From: Macrosoma leucophasiata
Lineage: Eukaryota; Arthropoda; Insecta; Lepidoptera; Hedylidae
NCBI GenBank assembly: GCA_036365455.1
Contig: JAWQUS010000004.1
Coordinates: 3,045,501 to 3,109,500 of the forward strand
Reading direction: 5' to 3'
DNA: 64,000 nt
Numbering within the stretch: position 1 is the first letter of the stretch; each line of letters begins with the position of its first letter. Shown piece by piece: positions 31,674 through 43,225 of this stretch. The position numbers were made by a program, and so were the translations under genes. Under the pieces are notes generated by a model, which was given only the letters and a program-made list of their open reading frames with translations, was not told the DNA's origin and ran no database searches.

Positions 31674-32070
31674 TGGCAACCCATTATACGTCCCACTGCT
31701 GGGCACGAGTCTCTCCCCTTTTTTTGGGGGGAGGCCTGGAGCTTACTACACCACGCTGCTTCAATGCGAATTGGTGGAGATACGGGTCAGTGGCCAACCC
31801 GCTGTCGGATGTTTTAAACCGCCCATAAGGCCCCCGACAAGGTTTAACAACTGCTATCTATCGATAGCAACCGGGACCGGCGGCTTAACGTGCCCTACGA
31901 AGCACGGAAACGCGCATTTAATTTGGGCCTTATGGGCGGTTTGAAAACCTCCCACAACGGGGCCACTAACCCGTATCTCCACCAACCCGAATTGGAGCAG
32001 CGTGGTGGTGTAAGCTCCGAAAAGGGGAGAGACTCGAGCCCAGCAGTGGGACGTATGGGTTGCCATTATT
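31674..32070. mobile_element. SINE-C inverted dimer
   Basis: A 5'-truncated minus copy (31674-31925) abuts a shorter 5'-truncated plus copy (31926-32070) head to head: CATTTAATTTGG joins GCCTTATGGGCGGTTTG. Both outer ends carry the ATT-rich tail. The layout resembles the twin-priming inversions produced by LINE machinery. Confidence 0.85.
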
Positions 32071-32086
32071 ATTTATTATTTTAATT

Positions 32087-32150
32087 GTATGGCCCCGTAA
32101 TAACTATCACAAAGACGTAACTACTTAGGTGTTAGGGGTGGCAACGCATT
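32087..32150 (+). repeat. SINE-B-like diverged fragment
   Basis: GGCCCCGTAATAACTATCAC…GTGGCAACGCATTTG. Confidence 0.6.
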
Positions 32151-32154
32151 TGAA

Positions 32155-32470
32155 TCAGAATCAGAAACTCATTTATTCATTTAGGGTGACAGGTACCTCT
32201 TATGACACGTCAAATACAAACAAAATAAATTAAAGTAAATAACAATTGATATACATGTCAAACAAGATAAAAAATTTAAGTAAAGTCAAGAATATCACTA
32301 AGATACAACTAAATATAATAGGTATGCTAATGTAAAAAGTATATCAGTAGAATGTCTCTTTTCCCCTTTACAAACTGATAACAAAGAGTAAAAAGAAAAG
32401 AAAAAGAGTCATTTTTTGTCATTCACCGGCAAAGTTCTGATATGATCTGAGAAAAACTTGCCGGAAAAAC
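32155..32470 (-). repeat. LINE 3' UTR-like sequence
   Basis: AGAAACTCATTTATTCATTT and GGGTGACAGGTAC resemble a moth LINE 3' UTR in reverse orientation; assignment from memory, weak. Confidence 0.35.
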
Positions 32471-32474
32471 TCAG

Positions 32475-32727
32475 TTGGCTCTTTTAAAAAAATCTCTTAG
32501 GCATAATGTGGATGGGTGTAGAGGCCCAGGAAGACCAAGACTGACTTACCATGACCAAAACGGTCGAGTTCTGTCTGATGGTGGGATCAAAAGTCTTAGG
32601 AATCGGCGTGCATGTATGAAGAGAATGATGAAAGTAGACGAGGCACGAGAGGTTTGTCAGAACCGGTATATCTGGCGCTCTACACTCTCTGCCTACCCCG
32701 TTAGGGACCTGGCTTGAAGATACACAC
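32475..32727 (+). pseudogene. LINE ORF C-terminus (GRPRLTYHDQ family)
   Basis: 80 open codons: GCRGPGRPRLTYHDQNGRVL, SLRNRRACMKRMMKVDEARE and WRSTLSAYPVRDLA then a stop at 32715. GRPRLTY and the NRRACMKRMM helix are typical of the region downstream of the RT domain in moth LINEs. 5'-truncated. Its last 40 nt (CTCTCTGCCTACCCCGTTAG…GGCTTGAAG) are closely similar to the 3' end of SINE-A. Related fragments at 15160-15372 and 60735-60862. Confidence 0.8.
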
Positions 32728-32892
32728 ATATTTTTACAATTTTCCATAATTTAAACAAATTTAAAATTAACAATATAATATCAACATTACACCGTAATTA
32801 TTACATTTAACACCCTTGTGGAGCTAGATCAGCATTTAGCCAAACATTTCTATCCTTGAAATAGTCCTCGATTTTATAGTAAGCCTTTTTAT

Positions 32893-32987
32893 TTGCATTG
32901 TGACTTCGAGGTTTTGTGTGGATGTATAGTCTGCAGACATCACTTCATCCATGTGAATTGCATGTTTGGCACCATTGTTACATAAAA
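32893..32987 (+). repeat. SINE-B 3' fragment
   Basis: CTTCGAGGTTTTGTGTGGATG to TTACATAAAAAAA. Confidence 0.65.
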
Positions 32988-32994
32988 AAATCAC

Positions 32995-33226
32995 CATGTC
33001 CGTCGAATACCTATTAGGTAAGTGTGTTTATTCCAAAATAAACCTTATAAAATACTCTTACACTCACAGCCCTAGCCAGCTCGTGGGTGCCGTTGTACAC
33101 ATACAACACAAACACCCAGATCCGAAACAAATATCTGTAGGCTCTACAAATATTTGTCCCGGTGCGGGGATCGAACCTTTTGAATCAGATGGTCATCTCA
33201 CACCGCTGGACTAACCGGGTCGTCAA
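32995..33226 (-). mobile_element. SINE-D
   Basis: Minus-strand head GACCCGGTTAGTCCAGCGGT with box B (GGTTCGATCCCCGCACC), then ACAAATATTTGTAGAGCCTA and GGTGTTTGTGTTGTATGTG. Confidence 0.8.
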
Positions 33227-33950
33227 ACCAAAGCAAATCTTAAAAATATATATAAATTTTTAGTTTGAAATATTAATCAACATATCAATTGCTAGACACT
33301 TGATTTTATTTTGTATATTAACCTGACCTATCACAAGAAAATTTTATTATTTCCAAGTGAGTAAAAAAAATAGTAGTTATAAGCCAGAAGACTCCTTCCA
33401 TGACACACCTAATATAACTAACGCTGTGTTACCATTTTACTGTTTTAACCCCAAGTGGCGTTTCCAAGACTACCACAAATATTTTTTTTATCAATCATTG
33501 AATTAATACTGAACCAATTATTAAATTTCGATTCACGTTACAACGTATTTTAACCTAATTGTATTTTGTCTTGCGGCAGTAATTCTCTGTAGCTAGGCGG
33601 ACGTACAAAAACAGACTTAATATGGACTTCATTTTTTTTAGTAAAATTGGATTTATCCCTAATCTTCTATTGACAATGTAATGAGACTAAAATATTGTAA
33701 AGCTGTGGAGCGGACTTTAAAAAAAAGCATGGCGTCTCGCTAAATTATATTAATAAGCAGTTATTGGTTAGGCTTTTTGGATATTGGTTAATTATATTCG
33801 GGGGCTGTTTCGGATTCTGGAAAGTGCTATAATTTGGGATAAGGCGAAGGAATAAAACTAGACACATGATTAAATGTATGATGGTTTTCGTAGACGATCT
33901 TTGGAATGATAAACTTCAAACTTCGAGTATTTATTTCATTATATTGTCAG
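33227..33950. other. AT-rich stretch, no gene
   Basis: No recognised content. Confidence 0.4.
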
Positions 33951-33956
33951 TTGTCA

Positions 33957-34318
33957 GAAGCGCGCATGGTCCAGCGGCTGGTGTAGATCTTAAGATCTAC
34001 TCGATTAAGCATTACGGGCGCGGTCGGGTAGTGCGATGGGTGACCGCTAGTGGCAAATTAAATGCGCGTTTCCGTGCTTCGTAGGGCACGTTAAGCCGTC
34101 GGTCCCGGTTGTTATCGATAGATAGCAGTCGTTAAACCTTATCGGCGGTCTTATCGGAGGTTTGAAAATATCTGACAGCGGGTTGGCCACTAACCCACCA
34201 ACCTCCACTGATCCGCATTGGAGCAGCGTGGTGGAGTAAGCTCTAGGCCTCCCCCCAAAAAGGAGAGATACTCGTGCCCAGCAGTGGGACGTATAATGGG
34301 TTGCCATTATTATATTAT
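33957..34318 (+). mobile_element. SINE-C, full length (reference copy)
   Basis: Head GCGCGCATGGTCCAGCGGCT matches a tRNA box A. The next 60 nt (ATTAAGCATTACGGGCGCGG, then GATGGGTGACCGCTAGTGG) match the 3' half of insect 5S rRNA as I remember it (ATTAAGCA, CGGGCGCGGT, GATGGGGGACCGCT). The body contains GTTATCGATAGATAGCAG. The tail GGGACGTATAATGGGTTGCC ends in ATT repeats. Confidence 0.9.
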
Positions 34319-34516
34319 TTTCAGGTTACAAGCTACCTATAGTGAATGATTTAAAATATATCCTTAAAAGGTATCCTAGACGTTGACATATCGAGCGAAG
34401 TACAATTCGAGAGTCACATTGAGTGTAGGTAAGACCAAGTTGGCATCCAAAAGCTATGGGTGCTTGTTGGATTTTTTTTCTTGGTTTGACCATTTAAATG
34501 TTTCTATTATTTGGAT

Positions 34517-34713
34517 GGGTTTTAGAGCGCCCATACAAACGAAAGATACGATGCCGAATCGCAGAGACTTGCGATGCGAATTGCTGCGATGCGATTTCGT
34601 AAAACATGTTGAAAGTATGACCACTTGAATCGCATCGCAGCAACTCGCATAGCAATTTTCTGCGATGCAGCGTCGTATTGCATCGCATTGCAGTTTTGTG
34701 GGGGGGCACCCTT
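34517..34713. mobile_element. Foldback element rich in GCGATGCGA
   Basis: Alternating TGCGATGCGA and its complement give a long imperfect hairpin (arms around 34560-34600 and 34625-34690). Ends TAGAGCGCCCATACAAACG and, reversed, TAAGGGTGCCCCCCCACAAA are similar. Confidence 0.6.
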
Positions 34714-34767
34714 AGGTTTTTTCTCATATTATACTAGTAATCATAACGACATTGTTTTTTTTAAACT

Positions 34768-34877
34768 GCCTCGCTAGCCTATTGGTAGTAGGCCACTACT
34801 ACTACGCCGAGGTCCTGGGTTCGATTCCGAGATAGGGGGTTATCAGAGATAATGGTGTAAAGTCCTTTATCTCTGAT
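34768..34877 (+). repeat. SINE-A, 3'-truncated
   Basis: Complete tRNA-like head (boxes A and B), stops in the body at TTATCTCTGATAAAT. Confidence 0.85.
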
Positions 34878-35229
34878 AAATATTTTCGAAAATATTATAG
34901 ATTTAAAATGCAGGGACATAGCGGTTACGGTGGGGGGCAGGGGGGGTTATATTATTAAGAATTTTCGATTTAATTTGAATACTCAAACTTCTTATATGTT
35001 TTCCAGTAATCTATAGGCAAAGAACTGTTTTCCACATTTTTTTCAAAATTTTAATTTCAGTAGTTTCGAAGATAGGAGAGGGGGAATGGTCAATTTTCGT
35101 CGTTTTTCTTAAATAACTTCAAATTTGTTTATGCAAAAATTATAAAAAAAATATATCTGAGATGCTGACAACAACTTCTTTCATTTGATATGAACACGAC
35201 ACAGTTTACGATTTTTTTTATTTTCTGAT

Positions 35230-35445
35230 TTACCCTCAAAAAGTGGCCCCCCAGTTTAAAATTTATTATTTTACTCTACGTGTTCATCTTTGGGTCACCA
35301 ATTTACATATATTCATCAAATTTCAACTCAATCGGTCAAGTAGTTTCGGAGAAAATTGGCTGTGTCAGACGGACAGACAGACAGACAGACGCACGAGTGA
35401 TCCTATAAGGGTTTCTTTTTTCCTTTTAAGGTACGGAACCCTAAA
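35230..35445 (+). repeat. CAGACAGACAGA dispersed repeat
   Basis: TCAACTCAATCGGTCAAGTA, then (CAGA)n, then AAGGTACGGAACCCTAAAAA is a common moth repeat. Similar ends at 42975-43030 and 63530-63590. Confidence 0.55.
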
Positions 35446-35734
35446 AAACAAGAAAAAATTAAAACGATACAAGCCTTATAAAAACATTGACGACTCCACA
35501 GCTCTCCTATCCCACCGTAGCCACCGGACGGATTTTGTTCTGTGAAACTAATCAGCCGAAATAAGTAAATTGAGGCGAGTCACATCACGCGATCGAAGAA
35601 TTCTTCCTAACATAGGGATGATTTGGCTTAATATTGCTACAATTTATGGTATAACCGTCTACAAATTTTGAATAAAATAAATAAATACGTAAATAATGGA
35701 GCCAAACGGTCTTACGTCAGTAATTCTGCTGAAT

Positions 35735-36012
35735 GTAATGAATGTGGCAAACAAGAATGCAGTTTTCATTTATGTTAAGTGATGTCTGCAGCCTATAGAC
35801 ACCCACACAAAGACCAATATCAAAATGCAGATGCGTTACCACTCCTGAGGCCTAAGGTGTTATGCCTCTGTGCCGGAAATTACAGGGCCGTACATTACCA
35901 CCTGACCGGAACACGATAGTGTTAAACACTACCATTTAGCGGCAAGTATATTAGGTAATGCGGTGGTGCCTACGCCCGCGAGCTCCGTCTCTGGAGCTCT
36001 ACCGCCAGTAGA
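35735..36012 (-). mobile_element. SINE-B, near full length
   Basis: Good match throughout; head TACTGGCGGTAGAGCTCCAG on minus. Confidence 0.9.
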
Positions 36013-36469
36013 AACAATATACTATAATGTTAGTGCAAACCGCATGAGCAAACAGACAGATCCGGTTGTGGACTTTGTTTTACAATATTTAGAGTTCATA
36101 TACTTGTTTACGAATGTACAAAATAATATAAAGACACAACGGTCTCATACTGCACGTCCATTTGCAAATTTACTTGCAATAAAAAAAAATTATCATAATA
36201 ACCGTCAGAGCCCCCGCAAACCGATATAGATTGTAATTGTAACTGTTGTTTCTAATATGCAAATGAGCCCCAATAGAAATCAGAGCGGGTCCAGTTATGC
36301 GTGACCCAGGTTTTTTGTAACAGTTCCGTATGTGATTTATTGATACAAACATTTTTCTCGATATGGGAAAATTTTCTTTTATGGCAATAAATTTGACAAA
36401 TATGTCCATTTGTATTGTACACTTATATGCAATGACCATCATTGCATAAAAATGCATCACATATCACGT

Positions 36470-36560
36470 CACACAAGCATGCAGTTCACATGGATGTTAA
36501 GTGTAGCCTATAGACACCTACACAAATACCCTTAGACCTTAGTTGTTTTGTCCCTGTGAT
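36470..36560 (-). repeat. SINE-B 3' fragment
   Basis: ACAAGCATGCAGTTCACATG and GCCTATAGACACC, then diverged. Confidence 0.6.
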
Positions 36561-36591
36561 AGATATTGTGGCCATTAACATTTACAAAATA

Positions 36592-36760
36592 TATTAAAAA
36601 AAAACTTTCACTTACACTCACAGTCCCACAGTAGGTTGTGTCGTCACCTGTGTCGTGGGTGCCGTTATACACATACAGCACATATACAAACACCCAGACC
36701 CGAAACAAATATCTGTAGGCCATACAAATATTTGTCTCGGTGCGGGGATCGAACCTGCGT
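36592..36760 (-). repeat. SINE-D, head-truncated
   Basis: Body plus box B (TCGGTGCGGGGATCGAACC) retained; box A lost. Faces the next copy. Confidence 0.8.
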
Positions 36761-36860
36761 GTCTGATCTTCGGGCGATGTAGGGGATCACATAAGACATT
36801 TGCGATTAGGGTCTGCAGTAGTGCCTACACCATAGAAATATTAATGGTTATTGATTTGAC

Positions 36861-37085
36861 GGCCCGGTTGGTCCAGCGTTGTGAGATGACCGTTTAATTC
36901 GAAGGGTCACGGGTTCGATCCCCGCACCAGGACAAATATTTGTATGGCCTACAGATATTTGTTTCGGGTCTGGGTGTTTGTGTATGTGTTGTATGTGTAC
37001 AACGGCACCCACGACACAGGTTTATACCTACTGTGGGGCTGTGAGTGTAAGCGTATTTTATTTTATTTTTTTATTTTATTTTTAT
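36861..37085 (+). mobile_element. SINE-D, full length
   Basis: GGCCCGGTTGGTCCAGCG head, GGGTTCGATCCCCGCACC box B, T/A-rich tail. Confidence 0.85.
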
Positions 37086-37488
37086 TTCTGTGGCCTACCC
37101 CCTTGATCTTCCCCACCACAGTTCCAGTATGATTCGAACAATGGATTCCTAAAGAGAAATATCACTGCCATGTAACCGAGTATAAACAATTAAAGTGCAG
37201 TAATGCGTTTAATTACATTGCCAGTATTTTACTTTCAAGAAAAATATTTGATCAGGGTGAATAATGTTGCGGTTAGACGGAGAAATCAGGCAGTATAAGT
37301 TATGTCTAGATGAGTTTTTTTATATTTGTTTCATACCACAATCTACATTTTTGATCAGTAAATATTGCAACCTATAGGTATCTATGCATACAAAATAAAT
37401 GACTTCTGACGTTATCGTACGTTTGAAGCGAGACTCGCATATTTCACAGAACCTTAATAAGAAAATTGCGAGGTCCAAATAGTGCTAG

Positions 37489-37812
37489 CATAGAGCAACA
37501 CGGGCAACCGGCCGGCGGCCGCAGGCTTTCACCGCGGTGGACCGGAGAGGAGTAGCCATGCCTCTGTCAAAGTACAAGTCCAACTGATCCTATGCCTGTA
37601 GCCTAGAAGTTTAAATGTGTGCGTAAAATTGTTTATGTATTTTGATAAAGTTAAGGTGTGAGTTTCGTAGTAATTAACTATTTTTGTAGTGTGTGTGTGT
37701 GTCACACGCATTTCCCGCCGCAAAAATAACAGACTGATTCACATCGGTAATAAACGCTATGGCTACTCCCTTCTGATCCGCCTCAGCGGCTGGTGGCCCA
37801 CGTTGCTCTTTG
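37489..37812 (+). mobile_element. hAT-like MITE (CATAGA family)
   Basis: CATAGAGCAACACGGG to GTTGCTCTTTG. The flanks GTGCTAG and GTACTAG are a decayed duplication. Confidence 0.85.
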
Positions 37813-39395
37813 GTACTAGGTGATTTTATAAAAGTCTATTAAGGACAAAAATAAATATTTTATATAATTTTTATTATAGGAACACAAATGTATTACTTTA
37901 CATATTTTTAAATCTTTTTATTTTGTTGATTGACGATGGAATTTTTATTTTATTTAGAAGTCCATTTAAGTAAAATATGAAATAGTCATTTGTTTAATTT
38001 TAATCTTAATACGAATTATTACAATTTTTTTATACATTTTATTACAATTTCATAAATTATCTGCTATTCTTAAAATTTAAAAATTGCTTATAATTATTTT
38101 ATGTATATGCAAGCAAGAATTAAAAGGCTTTTTTATTTTTTTATTATTTATAAGTAATTAAAGTAAAAAAATATATTGACATCTTTATAATATGATCACG
38201 CTTACTACGAGTACTAGCGTCAGACAGAAAGTTTGTCGGAGAGTTTGGGAACATAAAATTCGACAATTTCTTGCCGCCTAAGCAACTCTCTCTATATTTT
38301 ATTCTAATAATTTAATCTTTCACAAACAAAAACTGTCTGAGGTGACATGTGGGACACCCGATTGGAACGAAGTTCCTCTTAATCTTCACATGAATAACTT
38401 TCACAGTCCAATTTTTAGTTTTAAAAATATTAAAAATAACTAAAACACGACAAAACAATGTACGCATACACAGCAGACTCGCGCGTCGTGTGGCTTGTCA
38501 CTGGCGAGAGAGAGAGAGAGAACGAATAAGTTGAATCCAAAACATTCTATAAGTACCTTTCACCCAGTTGATCTATACCTTAGGTACATTGATTAAATTA
38601 AATCCATAAAACAAACACAAAGTATTTATTCCTGAGTAGATTGAAACGTCGCTGGTGTCTATGGTATTCCCAACAATAAGAGATTTGTATGCCTCTATCA
38701 CCCAAAAAATACACAGTATCTCTGCCCTCAGGAGTTAAACACATATACATGGAAGCCTATTTTCTAAGGGTCAATGTCCTATAGTGACCTCATATCAACA
38801 TAAACTTTAGTACGTGTATGTTACTTGCACAAAAACTAACAATTTACATTCAATTTATATTCCAAACGATTATCCGTTTAAATTCAAGAGTCCATACAGC
38901 CCGCGGTGATACCAATTATTTTAGCATCTGTCACTCAATAACAACAATTAGGTTATTTTCGACATTATAGTCTACAGCCTGCAAATACGATGAGAATGTT
39001 GTTCAACGACTAATAATAGTTTTTGAAAATCGACGACCGATTGATAACAAAATAAGTAATTATCGACTTCAACTACTTGTAAATGGACTTTTAATAGAAA
39101 GACGTATTGTAATTATGACAAAGCTTTTTTGAAATCTTTCTTTTCATTTATGGGCTTTTAATCTAGCGAGACCATGTCAGACCCATCGTATATTAAGAAG
39201 AGAGAGAAAAATTACCGTCTTTGCATCTTGTTTACAAAATCATAAACTAATCTCGCTTTTTCACTACATGGCTCCGATAAAATACTTTGAAACAATCCTA
39301 CTTTAATTACATTACTATCCATTTCAGACATTATTTTTTCTCTCTCTTTCTTATAACAATGTGTTAAATATGACATTAGGTTTTATATAAAAACC
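37813..39395. other. Repeat-poor AT-rich stretch
   Basis: No family repeats and no exon-like ORF. Contains a GA-repeat tract (GAGAGAGAGAGAGA, about 38505-38520) beside GC-richer sequence (CTCGCGCGTCGTGTGGC), a possible GAGA-factor-type site cluster. Confidence 0.4.
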
Positions 39396-39396
39396 T

Positions 39397-39670
39397 AACT
39401 TTACGCCTGTAATCCCCGAAGCGGTAGACAGGGGTTTGCATATTGCAATTGCAAACACTACAATGGGCCGGTTACTTTTAGGTCCTTGTAACAAGTATTT
39501 TACCATACCCCGAGGGGAAACTTCCAGAAAATGTAAAAATGTCAATAGATCCTTTAATTTATCTCAAAGGATTTTACATGTTTAGGTACGTCTGGTAACT
39601 CCCGACCCGAAAATCGAACCCAGGACTCCAGCATAATAGTAGTAGCCTGCTACCACTAGACAACTCAAGC
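39397..39670 (-). repeat. SINE-A, old diverged copy
   Basis: ACGCCTGTAATCCCCGAAGC, GGGCCGGTTAC and CCTGCTACCACTAG survive. Confidence 0.75.
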
Positions 39671-39857
39671 TTTGTTTTTAGATTTAACGATGTTTCTTGT
39701 TTAATCTGAAAACAATCAAATAATCTTTGAACATAAAAATTAATCCAAAATGAATTATGAACATTTAAAAAGTTGTCATTGTTTAATATTATAACTAGCT
39801 GCCCCGACGAAATTTGTATTGCCTCAGAAGTATAAAAATTATACAAAAATAAAAAAT

Positions 39858-40065
39858 TGTAGTGTTCAGCACTAAGTGTATTAGATGGTAATGTATAGCC
39901 CCGTAATAACTATCACAGAGACATACCTAATAACTAAGGCCTCAGGAATTGCAACGCATCTGCATTTTGACCTCGGTCTTCGTATGGGTGTCTATAGGTA
40001 ACTATGTCATCACTTAACATCAATGTGAACTGCATGCTTGTTTGCCACCTTAATTGCATTTAAAA
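39858..40065 (+). repeat. SINE-B, 5'-truncated
   Basis: From GTAGTGTTCAGCACTA to GCATGCTTGTTTGCCACC and an A-run. Confidence 0.85.
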
Positions 40066-40146
40066 AATGCCGATTCTCAGACCTACCCAATAGGCACACA
40101 AAATTTCATGAGAATCAGTCCAGCCGTTTCGAAGGAGAATGGTAAC

Positions 40147-40422
40147 CATGGAGCAACACGGGCCACCAGCCGCGGCGGACCGAAGGGGAGTAGCCATATG
40201 CAGGCTTTACCCTCTGTCAAAGTACACGCCCAAGTGGACCGACCGAGATGTTCAAATGTGTGCGTAAAATTGTTTATGTATTTTGTTAAAATCAAGGTGT
40301 GATTTTCATAGTTAAAGACGATTTTCGTTGTGTGTTGTGTACGTTACACAAGTTTTCCCCTGCGAAAATTGACAGAATGTTTTGCATCGGTAATAAATGC
40401 TACGGATACTCCCCTCCGGTCT
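40147..40422 (+). mobile_element. hAT-like MITE (CATAGA family), right end truncated
   Basis: Starts CATGGAGCAACACGGGCC; the right terminus stops at CTCCCCTCCGGTCT. Confidence 0.85.
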
Positions 40423-40866
40423 AGTAACTAACATTGTGACACGATAATTATAAATATATAGAGAAGAGAAGACAGAGAAGAGGGGTATATGACTAATGTT
40501 TGGACATTTACTGAATTTGCCTGATTTCATGAATGATCAGCCGCACAGTAACATAAGTCGGAGGAACACATGCGATTAATAATTTCGTATTCCGAGCCAA
40601 TATGACATTTACATGTACTACCGAAGATTTATAATGTCCGTACGGCGTTTAAGAAAACATAAATTCTACATTAATAAAGTTATTTTTTTGAACTTCACTG
40701 ATGCGAGAATGTTTCTTTGTGTGATAATTTTGTATACTTAGTTCTACGAAAAAATAATTCAAAATGAAATGGTACAAATAAAGAAGTTCTACCAAAGCAC
40801 AGTATAAAGAGGGATAAAAAATATTTTACACGAAATTGTACACCAACAAATAGAAAAACAAAGTTA

Positions 40867-40964
40867 ATCCCTACTTCCCTACTTTATATATACTATATAT
40901 TATTAATATATGTATATTATATAATATTAATATATATATATATATTATATATATTAATATTATA
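40867..40964. repeat. TA-rich low-complexity tract
   Basis: Irregular TATATAT/TTAATAT iterations immediately before a CAACAGCTAGT element. Confidence 0.85.
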
Positions 40965-41152
40965 AATGCGAAAGTAACTCTGTCTGTCTGTCTATCTGTC
41001 TGTCTGTTACCTTTTCACGTTCAAACGACTGAACCCATTTTAATGAAATTTGGTACAGAGTTAGAGTTGACTTTAAGAAAGAACATAAGCTACTTAGTTA
41101 TTTAAAAAACGACATCCATGCGGGTGAAGCCGCGGGCAACAGCTAGTACTTA
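40965..41152 (+). mobile_element. CAACAGCTAGT element (Helitron-like?)
   Basis: AATGCGAAAGTAACTCTGTC, (CTGT)n, GGTACAGAGTTAGAG and the end GCGGGTGAAGCCGCGGGCAA-CAGCTAGT. About 85% similar by eye to 53680-53858. Confidence 0.5.
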
Positions 41153-41164
41153 ATATAATGTAAA

Positions 41165-41556
41165 TGTTCTGGTAAAGTAGCTGTGTCTTTGACTGACTGA
41201 CTGATAATTGACTGACTAACTCTGATTTTTACTGCTTTTACGCTGCTTATTACGTAACTTCACGCCTGCAATCCCCGAAGGGGTAGGCAGAGGTAAATGC
41301 ATGCATTCAATCATAAATGCAAACACCCACGACTCGCCGGTTACGTTTTGGCCCATGTAACAGGTGACGAACCTGTTGCCATCTCCGGGCACATTACCAA
41401 ACTCCGGGGTACTGGGAAACTTCCAGAAAATGGAAAAATCCCAATAGAAGCAGAGATAAAGGATTTTAAATAGTTATCTCTAATATCTGCTTATTACGAA
41501 TACGAAATATCGTTTTACTTGACAATGGCAGTATGCATAATAGCGATGGCAATATA
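41165..41556 (-). repeat. GCATCGCTATTACG repeat split by SINE-A
   Basis: 41165-41254 and 41487-41556 together match the first 150 bp of the 21578 copy in reverse. Confidence 0.8.
41255..41486 (-). mobile_element. SINE-A, head-truncated, with 12-bp duplication
   Basis: Flanked by CTGCTTATTACG at 41243-41254 and 41487-41498. The 3' end is intact; the tRNA-like head is missing, as expected for incomplete reverse transcription. Confidence 0.95.
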
Positions 41557-41692
41557 ATATATTATATATAAAAAAAAGCAACGGCAAGAAATTGGAAATA
41601 TAATAATGGGAATAATGAGTCAACGTATCAGATGTTATTCGCTTCAATTTTATATTTGTAATTTGACCTATCACAAGCAAAATCTGTTAATT

Positions 41693-42044
41693 GTTTTATA
41701 TTATTTCGCATTAACACATGCCTGAAATATATTTTATTTTTAAAGCAAAATGGAAAGAAAAATTTGACTTCAGGCGAGACTCGAACTCGCGGCCTACTGG
41801 GAATCTAGTCCAGCCGCTCTTCCAATTGAAGCAGCAATCGGTTGCCTAACTAGCATAGTTGGTAATAGATGGCGCTGCTGCTACCATAAAGCAATGCAAT
41901 AGATGTGAAGGAAAGATTTGACAAATCGGGCAGGACTTCAGTAGCTCAATTGGAAGAGCGGCTGGACTAGATTCCCAGTAGGCCGCGAGTTCGAGTCTCA
42001 CCTGAAGTCAAATTTTTCTTTCCATTTTTCTCTAAATATAAAAA
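41693..42044. mobile_element. tRL head-to-head inverted dimer with 14-bp duplication
   Basis: Minus-strand partial tRNA-like domain 41766-41829 (lost upstream of TCAATTGGA), a junction AGCAGC, then a plus-strand unit with a full domain at 41935-42009 whose acceptor ACTTCAG pairs perfectly with CTGAAGT. Left end GTTTTATATTATTTCGC; right end CTCTAAATATA. Direct repeats AAAATCTGTTAATT at 41679-41692 and 42045-42058 flank the whole dimer. Confidence 0.9.
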
Positions 42045-42133
42045 AAAATCTGTTAATTCCAACTGATTAAATAAATTTTTAAGTTTGAGTTTGAAGTATT
42101 ATTTTATTGCTAATTTTATTTTTATTTGTATAA

Positions 42134-42400
42134 TGTTACTGGTCGTAGAGTTCAGTGTGGAGACCACCGCAATACCTAACCTTACTGCCGCCAAATGGTA
42201 GTGTTCCAGTTAGATGGTAAGGTATGGCCCGGTAATGACTATCACAGCGACATAACAACTACGGTGTAAAGGCAACAGGAGTGGTAACGCATCTGCATTT
42301 TGACCTTGGTCTTTGTGTGGGTGCCTATAGGCTGCAGTCGTCACTTAACATCAGTGTGAACTGCATGCTTGTTTACCACTTCAATTACATAAAAAAAAAC
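42134..42400 (+). repeat. SINE-B with deletions
   Basis: TTACTGGTCGTAGAG to an A-run. Mixed features of the diverged (AACTATCACAG) and main subtypes. Confidence 0.75.
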
Positions 42401-42427
42401 GCATCTGCATTTTGACTGCTCTTTGTG

Positions 42428-42728
42428 TCTGCCTGGGTAGCCTAGTGGTAGCAGGCCACTACTACTACGCTGAGGTCCTGTGTGGTAGGGAGTTATCAGG
42501 GATAATGGTGTAAAGTCCTTTATCTCTGGTTCTATTAGGATTTTTCCATTTTCCGGAAATTTCCCAGTATCTCGAAGTTTAGTAATGTGCCCGGACATGT
42601 CAACGGGCTCGCCACCTGTTACATGGGCCAAAAACGTAACCGGCGAATCGTGGGTGTTTGCATGTGTGCTTGAATGCATGCATTTGCCTCTGCCTACCCC
42701 TTAGAGGATTACAGGCGTGAAGTTACGT
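42428..42728 (+). mobile_element. SINE-A
   Basis: CTGCCTGGGTAGCCTAGTGG head. Box B is partly deleted (GTCCTGTGTGGTAGGGAG), so this copy could not be transcribed normally. 3' end intact. Confidence 0.9.
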
Positions 42729-43225
42729 TTTTTTTTTAGATGTCGAAAAATTCTTTCCACCAAGTATTTGACCGATAAAATCATACATACAACTTTGTTT
42801 AAACAAAGGTGTAAATATCACCTATTGCACTGTCAAGTCCTATACATGAGTGATCGCCACCCGCAGCGAGCTGTCCACTTTAAGTGACACAAACATAGGT
42901 CCGAAGTCAGGAATGCTTAATCAGACACTAACTAGTTTTTTGCCGAACTTTTTCTAAATATAGACTTCCATGTTTAAGGTTCCGTACTTCAAAATAAAAC
43001 GGTTCCTATATAGGATCACTTTATTGTCCATCTGTCTATCAAGAGTCATTTTTGAGGGTGTGGAGTTATCTAATTGAATTTAATACCAAATATTCGGCTA
43101 AATAAAATTCTGCGAAACGTTAGTTGGCAATCGATAATCGACCAAACAATTTTCGGCGAGAGGACATAATCCCGACAAAAATATAGTAATACGGTTCTCA
43201 CCTATAATTGGCCGTAAAATTCCAA

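Noticed and set aside
33990..34060. 5S rRNA gene
   Set aside because: Only part of the 3' half is similar, embedded in a dispersed SINE with a different head and tail.
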